A stretch of DNA of 64,000 bases, taken from Klebsiella pneumoniae. GTDB lineage: Bacteria > Pseudomonadota > Gammaproteobacteria > Eutrophobiales > Eutrophobiaceae. The notes under the pieces were generated by a model. It did no database searches. It saw only the letters and a list, made by a program, of their open reading frames with translations, and was not told the origin of the DNA. Location of the stretch: contig CAMDWI010000002.1 of NCBI GenBank assembly GCA_945878555.1, positions 124,001 through 188,000 of the forward strand. The letters run 5' to 3'. This document shows, piece after piece, positions 53,754-63,216 of the stretch (within the stretch, counting starts at the first letter, position 1; every line of letters starts with the position of its first letter). Position numbers and translations under genes: made by a program.

Positions 53754-54095
53754 GTGTCATTTAATCAGGGGGCGGAAACCACTTTCTCGATAATCCATAC
53801 TGTCGTAAAGCGGATTCCTCGCGGGTACGTTGCCACGTATGGACAGATTGCCAGACTGGCCGGATTACCCGGCCATGCAAGGCAGGTGGGGTATGCGCTC
53901 CATGCCATCCCGGAAGACCAGGACATCCCCTGGCACCGTGTAATCAATGCAATGGGTGAGATAAGCAAACGGGCGGAACCGGTGTACGAGGAGATACAGC
54001 GGGAACTGTTGGAACAGGAAGGTATAGAATTTGACGAACAAGGCCGCATCTCACTGCCAATGTATCAGTGGCAAAACGGTGCGGTCCGGAGATAA
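53754..54095 (+). CDS. Alkyltransferase-like protein (ATL, MGMT family)
   Basis: A 113-residue protein beginning with GTG, like E. coli YbaZ. The DNA-binding region GYVATYGQIARLAGLPGHARQVGYAL is intact. The active-site motif PCHRV of true alkyltransferases reads PWHRV (IPWHRVINAMGEIS near residue 60): Trp replaces the methyl-accepting Cys. Such ATL proteins bind O6-alkylguanine and hand it to nucleotide excision repair rather than repairing it themselves. A strong terminator follows. Confidence 0.93.
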   Translation: MSFNQGAETTFSIIHTVVKRIPRGYVATYGQIARLAGLPGHARQVGYALHAIPEDQDIPWHRVINAMGEISKRAEPVYEEIQRELLEQEGIEFDEQGRISLPMYQWQNGAVRR

Positions 54096-54139
54096 AAAAA
54101 GGCCGGGGTAATTTCTCGCCCCGGCCTGCTGTTTTTTTA
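54094..54139. terminator. Bidirectional rho-independent terminator
   Basis: Perfect 9-bp stem AGGCCGGGG (54100-54108) with CCCCGGCCT (54119-54127). A seven-A run precedes it and a T-run follows (54132-54138), so it can stop transcripts from the ATL gene on the plus strand and from the FadL gene on the minus strand. Confidence 0.9.
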
Positions 54140-54156
54140 CAGCTTGTGCAGGCAGG

Positions 54157-55440
54157 TCAGAATTTCCAGCCGTAGGCTATTCCGAGTGAATCCTGATGCA
54201 TTTTCAAGGCAACATCACCACCCCCAAACGGCAGTGGGATCACATCGACACCACTGACGCTGTTTTCGAACGCATGTGTGTATGCCACTGATAATTCTGC
54301 GCTGTTCGCCAGCGTCCAGGTTGCGCCCAGACTCAGATGATCCTGTACGACACCGGGCGCCAGGATATTAAACAAGGTCTCGCTTTCCTGTACGGGTTGT
54401 TCGGTATGATCATATCCGCCGCGTAGCGTCAGGGCATCATTCACGGCATAGTTGAAACCGATCTTCAGTACTGTTACATCATCCCATCCGAACCCGGGAC
54501 CGGTGCCTGTCCCGAGATTACCCGGACCGCCACTGACAAACGGCTGACCGTTCCAGAGTGACAAGGGATTACCTATCGCGGCCACATCGCTGTACAAGAT
54601 ACGCTGCACATCCGCCGCAATTGTCAGCTGCGGACTGGCTTCAATCGAGATGCCGATACCGTAGCTGGCAGGGGCATCCATCTCACCTTCATTTGCAAAC
54701 AGCCCCTTGTAATCATCAAACCGGCTGAAGTTGGTACGCGTCTGGTAGGTCGCACCGAGTGTAATCGCGTCAGTCAGCTCACCCGTCCAGCCCAGATGCA
54801 GTCCTATACCGTAGCCATCATCAACACCCAGACCCGTTACATTGGCAGGGCTCGCCGAGATAAAGGTGAAGTTATCAATGCCGGTTGCCTTGAAACGCTG
54901 GTATCCCAGATTAACCGACACGCCGAGCGTCTGGCCGTCTGTAATTTTCCACGCCACTGTCGGTGCTACAAACAACTGGATGTAATCAATACCGGACGTG
55001 GTGCCACTCGCGCCACTGAGCAGCGCAATCGGCTGCTCATATTCGGTGTTCATGCCACCGTTACCATAGACGCTCACCCCAAGCGTCACATTGTCCTTTA
55101 TAAAACGGTTATACCCGCCTTCCGGTATCAGGAAGTTTTCGCGGCCATTACCATCAAACGTGCCGTCCAGCATACCGCTACCACCTGCCGTACTGGACAG
55201 GGTCGCCTCCCGATCCGGGTTGAACAAGGTCAGACCGACGTCGGCACGATTTCCAATCAGCGCCATACCGGCGGGGTTCGTCGCTGCGGCAAGAGCGTCC
55301 TGCGGCAGGGCAATACCCACACCACCGGTGCCCTGTGCCTTCACACCGTAACCGTGGGCGAAATAACCATTGGTCGCGTGTGCGTTATGGACTGTCACCA
55401 GACCCAGGGCCAAAACCAGAATTTTTTTACGTGAGTTCAC
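54157..55440 (-). CDS. OmpP1/FadL-family outer membrane porin
   Basis: About 427 residues. Start taken at the GTG at 55440 (reading MNSRKKILVLALG), which has AGGAG nine bases upstream; an ATG at 55458 is the alternative. A signal peptide ends near ATNGYFAHGYG, the FadL N-terminal NGYF plug motif. The rest alternates like a beta barrel and ends in aromatic KF, as outer-membrane proteins do. FadL-type channels take up long-chain fatty acids or other hydrophobic compounds; the substrate is not known. DAATNPAG-like AAATNPAGMALIG is conserved. Confidence 0.9.
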   Translation of the reverse strand: MNSRKKILVLALGLVTVHNAHATNGYFAHGYGVKAQGTGGVGIALPQDALAAATNPAGMALIGNRADVGLTLFNPDREATLSSTAGGSGMLDGTFDGNGRENFLIPEGGYNRFIKDNVTLGVSVYGNGGMNTEYEQPIALLSGASGTTSGIDYIQLFVAPTVAWKITDGQTLGVSVNLGYQRFKATGIDNFTFISASPANVTGLGVDDGYGIGLHLGWTGELTDAITLGATYQTRTNFSRFDDYKGLFANEGEMDAPASYGIGISIEASPQLTIAADVQRILYSDVAAIGNPLSLWNGQPFVSGGPGNLGTGTGPGFGWDDVTVLKIGFNYAVNDALTLRGGYDHTEQPVQESETLFNILAPGVVQDHLSLGATWTLANSAELSVAYTHAFENSVSGVDVIPLPFGGGDVALKMHQDSLGIAYGWKF

Positions 55441-55574
55441 GATGTAGCACTCCTGCATAAAAATAGAGAGGCGCGTACTATACAGGGAACGTTTTTATTA
55501 CAAAATAATATAAAACTATATGTTTATGTCATTAATTAAAAACTGATGTCTGTCAGTCCTGTGCTTTTAAACAG

Positions 55575-56411
55575 TCAGGACGTATATCCTGTGTCGTGCT
55601 CTCCAGTGTATTCAAACGCAAGTATGGTCAAATCATCACCACAGCTGTTACCCTCTGCATGCTCGACAAGCCGGTTCAGGCAGATATTGATCAAGTCCTG
55701 AATGTTTTGATAACGGTGATGATCCAGTACACCGAGCAACTTTTCCATACCAAATACCTCGCCTGCCATGTTCTCCCACTCAAGCACCGCATCGGTACAG
55801 GCAAACAGTTTATCACCTGCCTGTAATTGATACTGCTCCTCTTCATAGGGTACGGGCTCGTCATCAAAAATACCGAGCGGACAACCACCCTTTTCGAAAC
55901 ATACAATTTCAGCACCATTGACCGGTATCAATAGCAGGGGCGGATGACCGGCGTGTGTCACTGTCAGTTTTCCCCGTGGTGACACCCGAAAGAAGATTCC
56001 GGTTACAGATACCCCTGTTTTCCTGGCCGCGAGTAACCCGTTGAGTCGACGCATGGAGTCGTCGGTCGACAGGTTACGGCGTATACCGTCCAGCCCGAGC
56101 ATGACCATCATTGTCATCAATGCAGCAGTCACACCGTGACCGGTGGCATCACCAATAAATATGCCGAGTTCACCTTCCCGGTTAAGCAGAAAATGATATA
56201 CATCGCCGGAAACCTCACTGTGAGGAAGATAGCTGATTGCTGTTTGCAGATATCGAAGCGGCACAGGTTCAGGCAGGACCGCACGCTGGAATTCCGCCGC
56301 TGTCTGCAGCTCGCGCCGTATGTAATCCTCATTGTAGATTTGTATCTGGTTCATCTGTCTGCTGTGCGCGTAAGCCATCAATGACAGGCTGGCTAACCGG
56401 TTTACAAACAA
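55575..56411 (-). CDS. SpoIIE/RsbU-type PP2C serine phosphatase domain protein
   Basis: Up to 278 residues; a TTG at 56411 gives the longest reading, and the ATGs at 56378 and 56354 are alternatives. A short helical lead (IYNEDYIRRELQTAAEFQRAVLP) joins the PPM fold. Metal-binding Asp residues are in HSEVSGDVYHF, FIGDATGHGVTAALM, FACTDAVLEWEN and GNSCGDDLTILAFE. A sensory or receiver domain usually joined to such phosphatases is absent, so the partner may be encoded elsewhere. No anti-sigma kinase or STAS gene is nearby. Confidence 0.8.
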   Translation of the reverse strand: MFVNRLASLSLMAYAHSRQMNQIQIYNEDYIRRELQTAAEFQRAVLPEPVPLRYLQTAISYLPHSEVSGDVYHFLLNREGELGIFIGDATGHGVTAALMTMMVMLGLDGIRRNLSTDDSMRRLNGLLAARKTGVSVTGIFFRVSPRGKLTVTHAGHPPLLLIPVNGAEIVCFEKGGCPLGIFDDEPVPYEEEQYQLQAGDKLFACTDAVLEWENMAGEVFGMEKLLGVLDHHRYQNIQDLINICLNRLVEHAEGNSCGDDLTILAFEYTGEHDTGYTS

Positions 56412-56589
56412 CAGTAACGGCAGTCAGATACCTGTCTACTGGTTATTATCGGCAGCCTGCGGGATATTTGAAGTAAGTACACTAAAAAATAACCGGGGCA
56501 TGATGAGCGGTAGAGGTCAGGTGGCTTGGTGTCGGCGTGGATAATTTCTGACAGGGACACACCCCCGGATCACCCCTGTACACGATGGT

Positions 56590-57693
56590 TCAGTCACCGT
56601 AGATGTTTGTAACTGCATCGTTGAGTTGCTGTTGCAGACGCGACCTGTCCTGATCGAGCATATTGATATGCCCCACCTTGCGTCCGGGACGAATCGTCTT
56701 GTTATACAAATGCAGGTGGGTGTTATTCTCTCCCTTGAGCGGTACCGGAACGACACGACCAAGCAAATTCACCATTGCGATATGGGATTGTGACCGTGTA
56801 TTGCCCAGCCCCATGCCAGTGATAGCACGCAAATGGTTCTCGAACTGGCTGGTAATCGCACCCTGTTGTGTCCAGTGGCCACTGTTATGAACACGCGGTG
56901 CCATTTCATTTACCAGGATACGGTCCGGGGTGATAAAACATTCAATCGCGAGTACACCCACATAATTCCATCCCGCCATGATCCGGGTCACTACACTGTC
57001 TATTTGCGCCAGCAAGGCGGGAGACAGGTCAGCGGCAGGCGCTATCGAGGTCAACAGTATACCGTTCCGGTGCGTATTCTCTGTCGGTGGATATACCAGC
57101 ATCTGCCCGTTACGCGAGCGGACGATCAGCAAGGAAATCTCGCGCTCAAAGTTGACCCTGGACTCGACCACCGATTCCGGCAAACTGTGTTGTTCATGCA
57201 CAAATGCCGCATGGTCTTGTGCCGTGTTCAGGTGCCACTGGTTCTGGCCATCATATCCCTGTTCACATGACTTTATGATGACCGGCAAGCCCAGCCGCTC
57301 AATGGCCGGTGGCAAATCTTTAATGCCCGCGATCAATTCAAAACGGGCAGTATCCACACCAACGTATTGCAGAAACCTTTTTTCCCGTCCGCGGTGCTGG
57401 CAGGTATGGATGATTTCAGGATCGGGATAAACCGGACAAAAATTATGCAGTTCGCGCAACATGTCTACATCGACATCCTCCTTCTCGACCGTGATCACAC
57501 CCGGCCGACCGAGGGCTTGAAACAGGCTGGCCGCATCACGATACTGATAGCGATAAATGACCTTGCCCAGGCCTTCGACACAGGCTGTATCGTCTCCCTG
57601 TTCCGCGAGGAAACTGAACGTCAAACCCATAGGCCAGCCAGCCAGCGCCAGCATACGAGCCAACTGACCACACCCGACGATGGCTATATGCAT
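56590..57693 (-). CDS. purK: N5-carboxyaminoimidazole ribonucleotide synthase PurK
   Basis: A 367-residue ATP-grasp enzyme that adds bicarbonate to aminoimidazole ribonucleotide. The start at 57693 ([19 protein letters not shown]) matches the family and overlaps the purE stop by one base (TGATG). The ATP-binding region includes PVIIKSCEQGYDGQNQW near residue 140 and the catalytic FEREISLLIVRS; the C-terminal EMAPRVHNSGHWTQQGAITSQFENHLRA is the family signature. It works with PurE in purine synthesis. Confidence 0.95.
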   Translation of the reverse strand: MHIAIVGCGQLARMLALAGWPMGLTFSFLAEQGDDTACVEGLGKVIYRYQYRDAASLFQALGRPGVITVEKEDVDVDMLRELHNFCPVYPDPEIIHTCQHRGREKRFLQYVGVDTARFELIAGIKDLPPAIERLGLPVIIKSCEQGYDGQNQWHLNTAQDHAAFVHEQHSLPESVVESRVNFEREISLLIVRSRNGQMLVYPPTENTHRNGILLTSIAPAADLSPALLAQIDSVVTRIMAGWNYVGVLAIECFITPDRILVNEMAPRVHNSGHWTQQGAITSQFENHLRAITGMGLGNTRSQSHIAMVNLLGRVVPVPLKGENNTHLHLYNKTIRPGRKVGHINMLDQDRSRLQQQLNDAVTNIYGD

Positions 57694-58187
57694 CAGACAG
57701 GCTCCACTGGCACAGCGTCTGTCTGTTTTTTCCGCCACGCCATCAGACGCTGTTCCAGGTAGGAATCGTGGATGGCCAACATCTGTGCAGCAAGCAGACC
57801 AGCGTTATAGGCGCCAGCCTCACCAATCGCCTGGGTTGCAACAGCCACCCCTTTGGGCATCTGGACCATCGACAACAGGCTGTCCAGACCCTGCAAATGC
57901 CGACTCGTCACCGGGACGGCTATGACCGGCAGATGGGTAATTGCGGCGACCATACCTGCCAGATGTGCCGACCCGCCCGCCCCGGCAATGATGACCTTGA
58001 TCCCGTTCAGGTGTGCCTGGGTGGCGAATTCATACAGGCGTTGCGGGGTGCGATGAGCTGAGACAACGCTGGCCTTGTAATCGATACCCAACTCGGCCAG
58101 TGGTGCCGTAGCCTCGCGCATCGTCATCCAGTCTGATGCAGAACCCATCACAATCGCTACTTTCGCTCCCGATACCGTTACAGACAT
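57693..58187 (-). CDS. purE: N5-carboxyaminoimidazole ribonucleotide mutase PurE
   Basis: A 164-residue class I PurE that rearranges N5-CAIR to CAIR. The GSASDWMTM segment near residue 15, [12 protein letters not shown] near 47 and [13 protein letters not shown] near 75 bind the substrate. Start taken at the ATG at 58187, with AGGAG eight bases upstream, rather than the GTG just before it. It is co-transcribed with purK and divergent from a LysR-type regulator. Confidence 0.95.
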   Translation of the reverse strand: MSVTVSGAKVAIVMGSASDWMTMREATAPLAELGIDYKASVVSAHRTPQRLYEFATQAHLNGIKVIIAGAGGSAHLAGMVAAITHLPVIAVPVTSRHLQGLDSLLSMVQMPKGVAVATQAIGEAGAYNAGLLAAQMLAIHDSYLEQRLMAWRKKQTDAVPVEPV

Positions 58188-58307
58188 CACCTGTTCTCCT
58201 GTTTACAACTTGTTTATACGAATTGATGGGACGTAGCATGCACGGCTTGTAATATAGATAAAATTCGATAATATTTATGTTATGCATAGATTTATGTATA
58301 TATATCG

Positions 58308-59264
58308 ATGAGTAACCGGCCCTCTGCCCGTATCGGGACATTACGTCAGCTGGAGATCCTGCTGGCGGTGCACGAATACGGTTCAATAACCGCAGCGTCC
58401 GCGGTATTGCACCTGACCCAACCCACGGTATCAATGCAGTTAAAAAAAATGGCCGAGGCGGTGGGTATGCCGCTGTACGACCAGGTAGGCAGGAGGTTGT
58501 TGTTTACCGACGCTGGTCTTGCTGTGGTGGCGAGTGCGCGTGAAATCAGGGATAACCTGGAGACACTCGATATGAAACTGGCCGATTTGCGTGGCCTGAA
58601 GGCCGGGACCTTGCGGCTGGCCGTGGTTACCACCGCCAAATACTTTATCCCGCATCTACTGGGTGATTTCTGCCAGCGTTATCCGGCCGTTAATATCGAG
58701 TTGAAGGTCGCGAACCGCGAACAGATCATTGAACGTCTGGACGCGGGGCAGGACGACTTTTATGTATTCAGTCATCCGCCGCTGGAAGAACGGCTCGAAC
58801 TAAATGAATTCCTGCCCAATCCGCTGGTGGCCATTGCATCCAGTGACCACCCGTTGGCCAACGAGGTAAACATCAGTCTGCATGAATTCTGCAAATACCC
58901 CTTCCTGATGCGTGAACCGGGATCGGGAACCCGTCATGCAGTGGAAGAACACTTCCGGCAACACCGCGCCAGTCTGAACGTCCGCATGACTATCGAAAGC
59001 AACGAGGCCATCAAACACGCTGTGATGGCCGACCTCGGTATCTCGATTATTTCCCGTCATACACTGGCATTTGGTGGCAGCAGCGGGCTGACAGAGCTGG
59101 ATGTCAAGACTCTGCCTATCGTACCCAACTGGTATCTGGTGAGGCTGAAGGCGAAACGCATGTCGGTTATTGCCAGCGGATTTCTGGATTATGTCGATAC
59201 GATTGGTCGTAATTCCCTGTTGGCCGTATTGCAGAAAAGCCCGAATCTTGAGGGCATGAAGTAA
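58308..59264 (+). CDS. LysR-family transcriptional regulator (CbbR-like)
   Basis: A 318-residue LysR regulator. The N-terminal winged helix has LEILLAVHEYGSITAASAVLHLTQPTVSMQLKKM, and the co-inducer-binding part begins near residue 95 with GTLRLAVVTTAKYFIPHLLGDFCQRYP, a stretch strongly reminiscent of CbbR. YPFLMREPGSGTRHAVEEHF near residue 203 is also shared with that group. No Rubisco genes are in view, so it may govern another target. The AT-rich gap to purE (58191-58307) holds several TTATG and CATAA half-sites that could be its own binding site. Confidence 0.87.
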   Translation: MSNRPSARIGTLRQLEILLAVHEYGSITAASAVLHLTQPTVSMQLKKMAEAVGMPLYDQVGRRLLFTDAGLAVVASAREIRDNLETLDMKLADLRGLKAGTLRLAVVTTAKYFIPHLLGDFCQRYPAVNIELKVANREQIIERLDAGQDDFYVFSHPPLEERLELNEFLPNPLVAIASSDHPLANEVNISLHEFCKYPFLMREPGSGTRHAVEEHFRQHRASLNVRMTIESNEAIKHAVMADLGISIISRHTLAFGGSSGLTELDVKTLPIVPNWYLVRLKAKRMSVIASGFLDYVDTIGRNSLLAVLQKSPNLEGMK

Positions 59265-59344
59265 AAAAAAGCACTCCTTGCCTGACTGCTGGCCCATTTA
59301 ATAGTATAAATACCACTGTAGCCTGATATACGGAGAGAGCAGTC

Positions 59345-59815
59345 ATGATACTTACACTGAAAGTAAACGGCACAACCCATCAGGTTGATGTCGATCCGGA
59401 GATGCCGTTGTTATGGGTATTACGTGAAAAGGTCAAACTGACCGGGACCAAGTTTGGCTGCGGCATTGCTGAATGTGGTGCCTGTTCAGTGCATATCGAC
59501 GGCCAGTTGACCAAGTCCTGCATCGTGAATGCCGCCAGCGCGGTCGGGCGCGAGATTACTACGATCGAGGGTCTGTCTGATGACAACAGCCACCCGGTCC
59601 AGCAGGCGTGGATTGAGACATCAGTAGCACAGTGTGGTTATTGCCAGTCCGGCCAGATCATGGCCGCCGTCGCCCTGCTCAATCGCAATTCCGACCCGAG
59701 TGATGGCGAGATCGATCAGGCGATGGCAGGCAACCTGTGCCGCTGCGGCACCTACTCTGAAATACGCGCCGCCATTCATCGGGCAACTGCCATCGCCGGC
59801 AAGGAGGCAATATGA
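59345..59815 (+). CDS. Molybdenum hydroxylase small subunit, two [2Fe-2S] clusters (IorA-like)
   Basis: A 156-residue electron-transfer subunit. The N-terminal plant-ferredoxin cluster is in [15 protein letters not shown] with a fourth Cys in LTKSC, near residues 38-60. The C-terminal helical cluster has QCGYCQSGQ and [12 protein letters not shown]. This is the arrangement of isoquinoline 1-oxidoreductase alpha and aldehyde oxidoreductases. The next gene starts in its stop codon (ATGA), so the two are coupled. Confidence 0.92.
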   Translation: MILTLKVNGTTHQVDVDPEMPLLWVLREKVKLTGTKFGCGIAECGACSVHIDGQLTKSCIVNAASAVGREITTIEGLSDDNSHPVQQAWIETSVAQCGYCQSGQIMAAVALLNRNSDPSDGEIDQAMAGNLCRCGTYSEIRAAIHRATAIAGKEAI

Positions 59816-61992
59816 ACGCCAACAATATCTCCCGACGTACCTTTCTGCGTGCAGGGCTGGCCGCCGGTGGCGGCCTGCTGATCGGCTTTCACCTGCCGGG
59901 CCAGGTACTGGCCTACGCCGTCCCGGCTGACCCCTCTGTCATTCCGTCTACCGGGACCGAGATTAATGCGTGGCTGACGATTGATCCGCAAGGCATCGTG
60001 ACGATACGCGTACCACACTCCGAGCAGGGCCAGGGTGCGCTGACCTCGGTCTCCTCAATGGTCGCCGAGGAACTGGATGTACCCTGGACAGATGTGCGGG
60101 CCGTGTTTGCCGATCCGAACCGCCATGTCAATCACGGCGAGGAATATGTAACGATGGCAACCTCCGGCTCGAATCTGGTACGCAATCGCCACCCACATAT
60201 CATGCAGGCCGGTGCCTCCGCACGTGAACGCCTCAAACAGGCCGCCGCCGATGCCTGGGGCGTAGACCGATCTGCGGTCACGGCACGCCAGGGCAAACTG
60301 AGTTCAGGTACACACCAGGGTAGCTATGGCGAATTTGCAAATGCCGCTGCAGCAGTGCAACTGGATGCGGAGCCGAAGATCAAGGCCTATGGAGACTGGT
60401 GGCTGCTCGGCACCGAAGTGCCGCGACTGGATGTCGCCTTGAAATCAAACGGTAGCGCAAAGTTTTCCATCGACGTGGATCTTGACGGGATGGCGTATGC
60501 CGCCGTAAAGGCCTGTCCGGTACCCTGGGGCCGTGTGCGTAGTTTTGATGCGGCGGCGGTGAACGATCGACCCGGCATAATTGCCGTGATTGAACTGAAA
60601 CCGATCGAAGGCAAGACGGCTATCAATTCCATGCAAAGCGCAGTTGCGGTCGTGGCCGACAGCTATTACCGGGCCCGGACGGCGCTTGATATCCTCCCAA
60701 TCGAATGGGATTTTGGTCCCTACAGTGCAAGCAGCAACGAGAGTCTGCAAGCCCAGGCGCTTACCTTACTCGGACAAAAAGGGGAAATTGCCCATGCCGA
60801 AGGTGAGGATCCGCTGCCGCTGATTGCGGCAGCCACCACTGAGCAGGTCATTCATGCGGAATTTTTCCGCCCGTACGAGGCACATGTGCGTATGGAACCG
60901 ACCAATGCGACGGTCAGCGTGACAGCCGGGCGCGTGGATGTGTGGTCGCCGATGCAGGATCAGTCATTGGCATTAGCGCTGGCGGCGGATCAGGCTGGCG
61001 TCAGCCCGGAACAGGTCTTTGTACATACAATGTTTATCGGTGGCGCGTTTGGTGGAGGCGGCAGTGGAAACACCGCCGTGACCCGGCAGGCAACGGAACT
61101 GTCGAAGCAGCTGGGGCGTCCGGTCAAGGTCATATGGTCACGTGAGGAAGATATCGCCCAGGGTAAACAGCGCCCGATTAACTGGACCCGGTTCAGTGCT
61201 GCACTTGGTGAGGACGGATTACCGGTGTCCTGGTTCTCACGTTCGGTTGGTGAACCTAACCGCCCTGATAATGCAGATCGGGCCATCAGTAATATGCCCT
61301 ACAAGGTACGCAACCGACGTCATGAACGGCTCGTCGTGGACTCACACATCCCGACGGCATCGCATCGTGCCCCGGGTAATAACCAGAACGGTTTCATGAT
61401 TGAACAGTTTGTTGATGAGGTAGCCCTGGCGGGAGACTGGGACCCGCTGGAATGGCGGATACGGATGACCGAAGGCATGGAGCCCTGGCAACGTGTGTTG
61501 CTGAAACTGAAAGAAGTGTCCGGCTTTACCACGGACCTGCCACGAGGCACAGGCATGGGTATCGCTGCGGTCGAGGACCATGAAACCTATTGTGCTGTCT
61601 GCGCGACCGTCAGTGTCAGCCGCCGCGGTCTGCTCCGTATCGAGAAAATGGTCGTCGTCGCCAACAGTGGTTACATCATCAACCCGTTGAACTGTCGTGA
61701 ACAGATCCACGGTTCTGTTTGCTGGGAGTTGAGCCACGCACTGTACGGTGGATTAAACTTGCAGAACGGCCGCTTCGTTAACACGAACTTCGACAGCTAT
61801 GGCCTGATGCGGATTGATGACATGCCCGAGATCGAGACCCACTTTGCGCTCTCCAAAGACGGCTGGTGGGGCGGTATGGGCGAGCCGGCCGGTCCACCCT
61901 CCCCGCCGGCGGTGGCCAATGCCATTTATTTTGCTACCGGCAAGCGCATACGCTCAACACCGATCCTGCAACATGATCTGAGCTGGAGTTGA
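59812..61992 (+). CDS. Molybdenum hydroxylase large subunit (IorB-like, twin-arginine exported)
   Basis: A 726-residue molybdopterin subunit of the xanthine dehydrogenase family. A twin-arginine signal ([19 protein letters not shown]) begins the protein, showing that the complex is periplasmic. The cofactor-binding stretches [18 protein letters not shown] and [18 protein letters not shown] are present, and the catalytic Glu lies in the terminal [19 protein letters not shown]. Isoquinoline, nicotinaldehyde or aldehyde oxidation are options; the substrate is not deducible. A c-type cytochrome subunit seen in some such operons is absent. It forms one operon with the iron-sulfur subunit. Confidence 0.9.
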   Translation: MNANNISRRTFLRAGLAAGGGLLIGFHLPGQVLAYAVPADPSVIPSTGTEINAWLTIDPQGIVTIRVPHSEQGQGALTSVSSMVAEELDVPWTDVRAVFADPNRHVNHGEEYVTMATSGSNLVRNRHPHIMQAGASARERLKQAAADAWGVDRSAVTARQGKLSSGTHQGSYGEFANAAAAVQLDAEPKIKAYGDWWLLGTEVPRLDVALKSNGSAKFSIDVDLDGMAYAAVKACPVPWGRVRSFDAAAVNDRPGIIAVIELKPIEGKTAINSMQSAVAVVADSYYRARTALDILPIEWDFGPYSASSNESLQAQALTLLGQKGEIAHAEGEDPLPLIAAATTEQVIHAEFFRPYEAHVRMEPTNATVSVTAGRVDVWSPMQDQSLALALAADQAGVSPEQVFVHTMFIGGAFGGGGSGNTAVTRQATELSKQLGRPVKVIWSREEDIAQGKQRPINWTRFSAALGEDGLPVSWFSRSVGEPNRPDNADRAISNMPYKVRNRRHERLVVDSHIPTASHRAPGNNQNGFMIEQFVDEVALAGDWDPLEWRIRMTEGMEPWQRVLLKLKEVSGFTTDLPRGTGMGIAAVEDHETYCAVCATVSVSRRGLLRIEKMVVVANSGYIINPLNCREQIHGSVCWELSHALYGGLNLQNGRFVNTNFDSYGLMRIDDMPEIETHFALSKDGWWGGMGEPAGPPSPPAVANAIYFATGKRIRSTPILQHDLSWS

Positions 61993-62016
61993 TTGAAGTC
62001 CCCGTGCCGGTCGGGT

Positions 62017-63147
62017 CTATCCCCGTCCGGTGCGGGTCCGGGTCAATACGAATTCACCGAGCGGTAGCGTCTGCCCGTTCAATATCAAATCAACCTTGTG
62101 TCTGCCCGGATAGTGCTTGCGTGTCGTCATTTCCGCGAGTGACACCTTCTTCTTCAGTAACACGGTTTCGCCGGGGGCCATATTCAGTGTTTTCAATTTG
62201 AATACCTTCGCTCCGGTCCGGCCACTGGCCTTGATAAAATGGATACAGAAATCGACCAGCACACGCTGGGCTTGCTTCCGGCCATTGGTCAGGGAAAAGG
62301 CGATGGTCACGGCATCACCTGCCACCACACGTTTTGGAGTGATACTGACATCATTGAGTGCGACCCGGGCCTCTGCACCAAAGCCCAGCACCGCCAGTGC
62401 ACCCGGTTCAGCACGTTTGATGGCGGAACGCAGCGCATGATTGACCAGCCAGCGTCGTTCCGCACTGGCGTTTTTCAACCATTTTGCCGCTGTTGCTACC
62501 AGTACATCCGGGTGGTCCTTGCCTATATCATTCAGATTATTCGCCACCGAACGCCGCACATATAATTCCGGGTCATCCTTCAGGCGTTCCAGCAGTGCCA
62601 GTACCGGTCCGGGATCCTTCTGGAACTCGCGTAACCGCGGTGCCCAGGGCAGCCGCGGTCGTGTACCTTCCGAGACCAGGCGACGTACATGCACACTCGG
62701 GTCGCTCGTCCATTGTTTCAGACGTGCGAGTGTCTCCCGGGGATACCTTTGCAGATACGGGCGGATACTGAACTCGGCCGTAAACCGTTGCGTCAACTCA
62801 TACTGGGCACGCATCGAGGCCTCGAAATGATCCAGTCCGAATTCCGCGACCAGAAACACATGCGGCATGTACAAAAACGGCGCCATACCATTGTCCTGGG
62901 TCTGTTCCAGCGGCGAGTCCAGTGACGCTACGAGTATATCCACCGCCTTTTCGTAATCATCCGGCAGGTATCGGCGCAGTGTCCGGGCGATCTGCCAGCC
63001 ACGTGGCATAAGATCGAGCTGCACATAACCCGAGAGTGCATCACGGACAAACGCATCGTGTTTGAACCGGGGATATACCGGTGTAATCATGTCGGCTATC
63101 TTGCGAGGGATATCAATACCGAATGAATTTTTAAGTGGCTCTGCCAT
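62017..63147 (-). CDS. AlkC/AlkD-like HEAT-repeat DNA alkylation repair protein
   Basis: A 376-residue protein. The first 260 residues are helical repeats with the DNA alkylation repair pattern (SSDPSVHVRRLVSEGTRPRLPWAPRL, DPELYVRRSVANNLNDIGKDHP). A C-terminal beta domain of about 110 residues (VVAGDAVTIAFSLTNGRKQAQRVLVDF) looks like the Ig-like domain that separates AlkC from the single-domain AlkD. Such enzymes excise 3-methyladenine and other alkylated bases. The gene converges on the molybdenum hydroxylase operon. Confidence 0.85.
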   Translation of the reverse strand: MAEPLKNSFGIDIPRKIADMITPVYPRFKHDAFVRDALSGYVQLDLMPRGWQIARTLRRYLPDDYEKAVDILVASLDSPLEQTQDNGMAPFLYMPHVFLVAEFGLDHFEASMRAQYELTQRFTAEFSIRPYLQRYPRETLARLKQWTSDPSVHVRRLVSEGTRPRLPWAPRLREFQKDPGPVLALLERLKDDPELYVRRSVANNLNDIGKDHPDVLVATAAKWLKNASAERRWLVNHALRSAIKRAEPGALAVLGFGAEARVALNDVSITPKRVVAGDAVTIAFSLTNGRKQAQRVLVDFCIHFIKASGRTGAKVFKLKTLNMAPGETVLLKKKVSLAEMTTRKHYPGRHKVDLILNGQTLPLGEFVLTRTRTGRG

Positions 63148-63216
63148 ACCCTGATCCGTGTTTATTTTTTTCTGTCAATGTGCCTGGCAGTATAGGATAA
63201 AAAATCTGCGGCGGGA

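Noticed and set aside
56412-56589. ACAGGG/CCCTGT dyad downstream of purK as a terminator
   Set aside because: Short stem, 17-base loop and no T-run on the minus strand.
58191-58307. LysR-type operator in the purE/LysR gap
   Set aside because: Several TTATG and CATAA half-sites occur, but the sequence is so AT-rich that no single T-N11-A dyad stands out.
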